From Phoronis australis (taxonomy: Eukaryota; Phoronida; Phoronidae), in the NCBI GenBank assembly GCA_002633005.1, contig NMRA01000636.1:59769-108170 (forward strand): DNA of 48,402 nucleotides, in the 5' to 3' direction. A model generated the notes under the pieces. The model did no database searches. It was given only the letters and a program-made list of their open reading frames with translations, and was not told the DNA's origin. Positions 41,977 to 48,402 of this stretch are shown here, piece by piece (position 1 is the stretch's first letter; every line of letters starts with the position of its first letter). The translations under genes and the position numbers were made by a program.

Positions 41977-42330
41977 CCCATACCAAAAAAGGCCTTCCTG
42001 CAAACACTTGCCGCAAGCTTGCCGCAAAGTTGTGACAAGCTTGCTGCAAAAGTTTCTGCAAACCAGCCGCAAACACATGGAATCATCTCTGACCAAAGAA
42101 TGGATGCAAATTTCCTGCAACCCAGCCGCAAACATTGACGCAAGCTTGTCGCATGTTTGCCGCAAACATGCAACAAACTTTTACCATACAATTGAAGTTT
42201 GCCGCAAGCTTGCAGCAAACATCTCTATGTTCTTATATGGAACAGTTCCTGCAACCCAGTCGCACACATTGCTGCAAGCTTGCCGCAATCATCTTCATGA
42301 GGTAGTTTCTGCGAACCACCGGAAAAAATA
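41977..42330 (+). repeat. Foldback array of palindromic GCAAGCTTGC units, left arm
   Basis: Begins CCCATACCAAA at about 41977. Units of the form TTGCNGCAARCTTGCNGCAAAC recur, for example at 42009-42030, a nearly perfect 24-base palindrome at 42197-42220, and others near 42272. Because units fall mostly in frame, an open frame crosses the whole arm with Cys/Lys/Ala-rich text; I regard that as a by-product. Confidence 0.8.
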
Positions 42331-42433
42331 TTGCTGCAAAACTACAACATACTTGAATTGTGGCATGAATAATTTAATGCAGAAATGTCCTTGTCAAATA
42401 CATAATTTTTATTGCATGCCAACTTTTTAAAAC

Positions 42434-44940
42434 AAGAAAATACAGAATCAGCTGCATACTGGACTTAACATGATAATTTTCAATCTTATGTATAATGACT
42501 AGAAACGAAACCAAAATCACATGACAATGAATAACAGAAACTATAAAAGTGTCTACAGTGACAAATAGTAGTAATACTTGTATTACAATCAAAATTGTGT
42601 CTAGAGAGAACAACTTGAATGTATGCCAAGATGATTTGATCTTAACGCACGACAAAATCTATGGTAATTGCAACAATGATGTTACTTACCTGACTAAACT
42701 AACAACAGCAACACAGCGTTGGAATGCGCCCAACGGGTTGTTTATTAGCATTGAAAATGGCGCAAAATATTTGAATGCCAGTGGAGAAAACCATGAAATC
42801 TGACTTTCCCCCGTGTAAAGGCATTCTTAGAACAGCAAGTCGAGCATATTTAAGCATTTTATTTTAAATTACCTCATTACTTGTCAACTGAAAAAAATCA
42901 CTCTTAACAACTATAAACATATTTATTTTTCCCTTGTTCATCTAAAATACTTGAAAACTGTCGAATACTACACCGATTACTATTTTTAATTCCCAATATG
43001 GTTTCATGATACATCAGTCTACTGAATAGGCTATCATTGAACTTGTACGTTGAAATTTGCAATATATTGACTATAGCGATATCATCCAGTAACATCATTC
43101 ATTCATCTAAGGCATCAACATAAATTATACCTTTCCATTCTACAATATTACCATGGTATTGAAAAGAACAACTACAGAGGTTGTCCAGTTATAACCATAC
43201 TAGTAGACGTTCTAAACGCATTCTACTCCAGACTAATCTGCATTACAGCAATCACTGGTGTTCCATAGGGATCATGGGATGATCGCTCCAGTTTTCTTCC
43301 ATGTTTGTTCTAACCAACCTTGAGACGCTGTCTATGCCATTTGTTCCGGTGTTTTCAACTCAAACTTGTTGCCTCATAACCTCTGCAGTGTGTCTGGCTT
43401 TCATCAAGTACATTATGTCACTCAATATTCATAAACCTAAAATATGAAGGCTATTTCACTTTCCACAAAAAGGCATTTTGATAGAAGTATTAGAATCTCA
43501 ATTATGTTTTAAGTCGAACTTTTGCTCTTGCTCATGATTGAACAGACAGTTGAACTTGTGTTCAATAGTTTGACTGCAGAGACTGAGAACTGGCGTATGA
43601 CTGCAATGTGATGGCAGTTAAAACACCTTCCAGTAGTTAATATACAATATGCAAATCTTATTTTGTGCCCATTAGTTAACATGCATTAAACCAAAATAAA
43701 AATTTCTTTTTCCTATTCTGTGAATCAAACAGTCAGAGAGTGATGTGAAAATTGACATAAAATTAAGTTTTACAGTCTCAAGTGATTAATTTGAAGGACT
43801 GGTTGCAATTGTAACTTGACAACGTTTTGGAAACATAGTTGATTCTGGTCTCAACCCCAACTCATTTGAAATTTGTACTGTACTTTTCCCTAACCATTAT
43901 AACCTCCAATTTGGCTGAATCAGTTAGAAAAGCAACTTCCTTTTGTTTGTGAAACCAAAACTACTGATTCATGAATGAAGTCTAAGCATGTTACTTAACA
44001 ATCACGTCACCATAAATACAATTTTAAAATCAAAACTCACATCCATACAGTTCTTCTGTTATCCATGTAGAGTGTATGCTGTACCAAAACTGTTTGAATG
44101 TGGTTCAAGTGAAAGCTTATAGGTCACTTCCCAGGCACGTCACCTTGACAACCACATGCTTTCCTTGATGAGTTCAACATGTACCTGGACTAGAATAATT
44201 AAAGTAAACAATAACCGTAGAAGTATAAAACAATAAAATAAGGTTTCACTAGTGAAATTTAATTTTGTGCAGTACCACAAGAATCCCGAGCCATATCCAA
44301 GTCCGTACCATAGCTGCTGACAGACAATATTTTGAAAAATTGTGAGTCTTCACACAATGCTAAATGTCCTTGAAAAATCCAAATGAGTAATTTTTGGCAA
44401 TTATTTTTGTCCGATATAGACAAAATTTTACTGTAGCTACAGTGGCTGCTACCACCTGATTATGGGATAATTTCAAATGTTGGAAAAGTACACAAATTGC
44501 TCTAAATGCTAATACTTGCACATTTGGTAAAAATGGATCATATATTTGTGTATGGTTTGTATTGATATTTATTATGCTTGTTTAAACAACATGCAGGTAA
44601 CACTGCCTTTGTTGTTTCAAAGCAATTGCATTTAATATTTTGCTGTACTGACTTTGACAGCAGTATGAAAGTTGAAAATTAGTATAGTGACTGAATAAAA
44701 ACAAAGTACATAAAGACGCAGTCTTTTAGGTCACATTTGGGCATCTTTGAGCATTTGCTGTTTTTAACAATGTAACTTACACAACAGTAGGTCACATTTA
44801 GGTAAGTTATCTAACATAAGTACCTGCCCTGCTCAGGGACTGGTATTTGAGATCTCTCATAATTTCTATCATTGTCACAATCTTAATGCGAAATTTCGTG
44901 CAAGCACTATTTCACCTATTAAGTTTGTTGTAGTCTTTCC
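42434..44940. other. Interior of the foldback structure, no gene seen
   Basis: About 2.5 kb of AT-rich sequence with only short ORFs and no transposase motif that I can recognise. Includes a piece of the GCGTTGGAATGCGCCCA repeat near 42718. Confidence 0.55.
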
Positions 44941-44946
44941 ACAATT

Positions 44947-45353
44947 TTGTTATTTAAAGTTTCCCGCACGTTTACCTCAAAAACTCTTTTATCTATATGT
45001 TTCCTGAGAACACTTTTCACCAATAAAGTTTCCTGCAACTTTCCCGCAAACACTTTTTCACTAATAAAGTTTCCTGCAACTTTCCCGCAAACACTCATCA
45101 ATAAAGTTTCCTGCAACTTTCCCGCAAACACTTTTTCAATCACCAAGTTTGTCGCAACTTTCCTGCAAACTTCAGTGTTTGCAGCAAGGTTGCGGCAATG
45201 TGTGCGCCTGAGTTGCGGGTAGCGGCAAACTCCTGCAAACTTTGCGGCTGGTTTGCTGCAAACAAAATTGTTTGCCGCAAGCTTGCGGCATGTTTGCTGC
45301 AAGCTTGCGGCATGGTTGCTGCAAGCTTGCGGCAAACATGGTCTTTGGTATGG
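44947..45353 (-). repeat. Foldback array, right arm
   Basis: Ends TTTGGTATGGG at 45343-45353, the inverse of the left tip. It contains a perfect 18-base palindrome TGCCGCAAGCTTGCGGCA at 45273-45290, further GCAAGCTTGCGGCA units, and towards the interior a ~40-base direct repeat (AATAAAGTTTCCTGCAAC core) present three to four times at 45020-45140. A 185-codon frame on the minus strand spans the arm and mirrors the left-arm frame. Confidence 0.8.
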
Positions 45354-45497
45354 GAAGAATTCAGAAAAAAATGTGCTTAGACTTCCCATGAGGGACCTGG
45401 ATGACAAGCCGTTTCTTTGGAAAATTGTGAAAGAAGTGGAAAATCGTCCACATGGGCTACCACATCTGTGTGTCATTCACTTCATATTGCTGTGACT
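45354..45497 (+). pseudogene. Possible downstream remnant of the interrupted gene
   Basis: Right after the foldback arm the plus strand reads LPMRDLDDKPFLWKIVKEVE and continues NRPHGLPHLCVIHFILL to a stop. It may be the continuation of the gene broken at 41977, but I have no family match. Low confidence. Confidence 0.25.
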
Positions 45498-45649
45498 AAG
45501 AATGACTTCAATGTAGCCATAATGTAAGGGATACATGTAGATGTGTGCCAAAAAGCCTCAACTCTGTGCTACAGAGGCTAATGTCTGCTGCGTGTATTCG
45601 TCATCATGCTGGCTGTCAGAATATAGACTGACACTGTTTTTAGTTGCAT

Positions 45650-46249
45650 TGTATTGTTTTGTTTTGTTGTTCTGTTTGATTGGCATGACCCCTGATTTAA
45701 GTACAGTGATGATGTAATTTGTTTACTGCAGTATAGTTTGGAACTTTCTAGAAGAATCTAGCAGGACAGTGATTCATGTAGTCTGGAATATTCTAGAGAC
45801 TAGTACATGTTTGTAGAATGATTGGGTAGATTCTGGAAAGTTCTGGCATGTGCTTGAATTGATGAAAAGTTCTTGAAAATTGCATTAGGCTATAAATACA
45901 CAGGCACGGGGTTTGTATTAGTCAGTTCATCAGAAGTTCAAGAAAGTTAATCAGGAGAATTACAGTTGAGTTGCAGTGAAGAGAATCAGCAGTTACAGCT
46001 ATAGTCAATACAGAGCCAGCTATAGAGACAGCAGGTTATTGAATCGACGAGTGTAACAGTTGCTGAATGTGTCTCAGAAATTCATCACAAGTCAAGACTC
46101 GCAGCACTGGCTGGAGCATAAACAGACATTACGTCGGAGGATTTGTTTGAGTAGGCTTGTGAAAATACGGTCGGGATTAATAAAGGATTAACTCTAACCA
46201 GTCTTCAGTCAATCGTCGCACCGAAAGCTATTAGCACCGGTCTGTAACA
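45650..46249 (+). mobile_element. LTR-like unit with heat-shock elements, TATA box and polyA signal
   Basis: Left to right: HSE-like arrays at 45741-45753, 45786-45798, 45831-45843 and 45870-45882, a TATA box TATAAATA at 45891-45898, a transcribed-like leader, AATAAA at 46179-46184 and a TGTAACA end at 46243-46249. Just after it comes CTGCGCCCACCCACATTTGG, similar to the primer-binding region after Gypsy-type LTRs (usually TGGCGCCCA). The left boundary is estimated. No gag-pol follows in the window, so it is a solo or truncated LTR. Confidence 0.55.
45741..45898 (+). promoter_or_regulatory. Heat-shock-element cluster plus TATA box
   Basis: Consensus HSE is alternating nGAAn/nTTCn units. Site 1 GAActTTCtaGAA and site 3 TTCtgGAAagTTC are perfect three-unit HSEs; site 2 GAAtaTTCtaGAg and site 4 TTCttGAAaaTTg have one mismatch each. 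All lie 9-157 bases upstream of the TATA box, the normal layout of HSF-driven promoters. Confidence 0.65.
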
Positions 46250-48402
46250 ACCTGCGCCCACCCACATTTGGGGGAAAACGTGACACTGGCAATGGTGTAT
46301 GTTTGAACATTTATCAGATGGATCACATTTATAGCTTATAATTGTTTTTAACATATATTTTTAGCAAAGGTGACATAGTTGATGATAGCAATTATATCCG
46401 TGATATATTACATTAAAAATTCTGCAGATTGATACAACCTCCTAAATTCAGAACACAGAAATCATGGCTGAAATTTAATTTTTTCATCTTGAAATTTGAG
46501 GCATGAGTGATTTGTATATTTTCGCACTTTTCAAATTCCTAACACTATGTTGTAGCATAACAGGTTGCAAGAATACTCCTGTAAGTTCATAAAAAGCGAC
46601 TCTCATGACAAACTCCGACTTTGATCAAAATATTCACTGTCCCAAACTAGAGAATTTTTGCGTAATTAATTTTTGAAATTCAGTGTGTAATTAACTGATG
46701 GATGGCTGTTGTTTATAAGAGGATCTGCTTTAAGAAAAAAGATAAAAGTGATGGCAATTTATTGTTTAGTTTTTGATCTTTAGTGATGGTGTGGTAGTTT
46801 ACATCAGCTTTAAAAATGTCAGTGATGAAAGGTAGAAGTCATAAGTGGCAACAGATATCAATAGTCTATTTCAGTTAATGACTCTGAAGCAGATAATAGT
46901 AGCAGTACCCATGTAGTTAAAGAGTCATGACATAATGCTTTCGATTTAAAAATCTTGGACTTTCTGATATGTAGGCTATGAGTGTTTTTATCACAAGAAA
47001 TGACGTGTGTTGTTAAAATCAGTTGCATAGTGAGTTAGCCACTGAATGATCTCAGTGCTAAATATGCTTAAGGGGGTTTTGATCAAAGAATAATATTTTT
47101 ATTGGTTAGACTGATACATACCAAGGAACTTGTGCCATGTGATAAAATGTTATTGTTTACATATGTTTTGGAAAAAATAAATGGTTTAACAAGATAGTGA
47201 AACATTACAATTGTCTTTAGCGTCTAACGTCAATGTTTAATACAGGATTAATTTTACATAAACATTTAAAATGTTATGGATTTCGTATATATAGGTAAGG
47301 TTAAGAATGCATGCCTACATGATGTTTTCTGCACATTTGTGGCTTTTATAACACTATCACTGATGGTGTTACTCTATCAAAAATCGAAAATTGAAGGGCA
47401 ATTTTGACAGTAAAATCACCCATGAAAATCTTACTTTAATGATTTGGATTTCCGACTCTGTTCCAATTTTTGTACTTCAGGGTGACCTAAAAGGGCTACT
47501 GGGTTCCTTGTTAATTCCAGGTTGTTGTGTCTCTTGGGAGGCATTTTTTATTTAGTGCATCTGCATTGAATAAATTTATGTTTTTGATTATTTTTTGGCA
47601 GCTTTCCCAGATTTCCGTAAAACTTCCAGGCTCAGATTTGGAAATTCTGCAGTGGGTATTAGAAAAGGCATAAAAATTGGTGCTGTGAAACCTGTTGAGA
47701 TACGAATAGATGTTATTGAAAGTATTTTTTGTCTGCATTAAACTCACCATTCGAACACAATGTGTCCTTCGTTGATTACCACAATTGCCTTGTTTTGGAA
47801 GCTACTTCCTTCTTTTGGAAGCTAATTCCTTGTTTTGCAAGCGTTTCACACCATCACTTGTTGATGTCAGAGCCTCAGGGTTAGCATACACTACTTGATA
47901 ATTTCCTTTAATTATATCACTAATTGGAACACAAAGGCGGATTTAGGGGTGGGGGGTGCAGGGGCTGCTGCAAGAAAAATGAAACAGCAACAGCGCGACG
48001 CTTGATGAAATATAACTAGGACCAGTACTGGAGAAGGGGGGGGACTCGTACCCCAGATGGTGGCGGGCTCTCGTTCCCATTTTTTATTTTTTTATTTTTT
48101 AGTCGATAGATTTCATGAACAGGAGGTTCATACTCCGGGCCCCCGCAACTTTCAGGATGCCTGTACACATACAACCGCGCTCTGCCCAATGGGGCTATTC
48201 GGAGAATTCTCCTCGGGGTGTCGCTGCTGTACTAGTGGTGATTGAATTGCGCATGCGTGGCTATCTGCATGTAAACAACTGGTAAAAGATGGAATTTTTA
48301 TCAAAATACGTCGTCGCGCTAAGCCTTATTACTGCTAATTTCCGTGGTGCAAGTCTTCGACAGGTGGCCACAAATTCCCAAAAGACCTAAGGTTACTATA
48401 TT
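46250..48402. other. Right end of window, no feature recognised
   Basis: AT-rich with short ORFs only. A small direct repeat of CTTGTTTTGGAAGCTA-like units (three, about 47790-47840) is the only structure seen. The last ~450 bases are more GC-rich, with poly-G runs near 47950 and 48037, and could approach another gene, but nothing is identifiable. Confidence 0.5.

Noticed and set aside
41714-42430. 238-codon ORF as an intact gene
   Set aside because: Its second half is the palindromic repeat arm, and its first half begins inside a broken zinc-module gene.
44919-45476. 185-codon minus-strand ORF as a cysteine-rich protein
   Set aside because: It is the right foldback arm read through; its Cys/Lys/Ala text mirrors the left arm and reflects the GCAAGCTTGC unit.
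1-48402. CRISPR arrays, prokaryotic operons, tRNA or rRNA genes
   Set aside because: The tandem arrays have no spacers, the coding sequence is intron-split, and I saw no convincing tRNA A/B boxes or rRNA sequence by eye.

Overview
This is metazoan nuclear DNA, probably from a marine invertebrate. It is AT-rich, its coding exons are short and split by GT-AG introns, and it is full of dispersed repeats, terminal-inverted-repeat elements and decayed retrotransposons. There are no operons, prokaryotic genes or CRISPR arrays. The sequence alone does not fix the species; a non-vertebrate deuterostome would fit but is a guess.

The one clearly conserved gene is on the minus strand and fills the left half (26730 down to 1556, then off the left edge). 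I joined twelve exons by eye. All eleven introns are GT-AG and the reading phase is kept throughout, giving about 1012 codons. The product is an invertebrate DIDO1/PHF3-family transcription and chromatin protein. It has a long charged N-terminal region, an acidic patch, a PHD finger split over two exons, lysine-rich linkers, and the small C-x4-C-x10-C-x3-C-x3-H zinc motif that follows the PHD in DIDO1. The TFIIS-like and SPOC domains expected next would lie left of position 1.

The introns hold repeats (0-21 kb): a family carrying CTCF-consensus-like CCACTAGGKGGCR sites, tandem arrays (31 bp x 14, 27 bp x 9, 61 bp x 3), small foldback elements, a THAP-domain relic, and at 19.2 and 21.3-23.2 kb two broken LINE fragments. 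The second LINE is split inside its RNase H domain by a CAGGG-type DNA element with a clean 6-bp target duplication. Copies of a GC-rich TTAACCGCCC element lie at both ends of this region in opposite orientation.

The right half (27-48 kb) has no recognisable intact gene and is mostly nested mobile DNA. It contains an ETS/YY1-motif block just upstream of the gene (27.0-27.5 kb); a 5.2-kb CAGGGCTYGA-ended element with a 5-bp target duplication (28.9-34.1 kb); a long-TIR element with a 9-bp duplication that was itself hit by a 2.2-kb element with a 7-bp duplication (34.9-38.0 kb, with a 146-base assembly gap); a pair of ~0.87-kb direct repeats around a cysteine-rich ORF (38.5-41.0 kb); a broken zinc-binding gene interrupted by a foldback structure made of palindromic GCAAGCTTGC units (41.5-45.4 kb); and an LTR-like unit with heat-shock-element arrays upstream of a TATA box (45.7-46.2 kb).

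A theme links the repeats: several families carry dense matches to known transcription-factor consensus sites (CTCF, YY1/ETS, HSF). These are sequence matches only; binding is untested.
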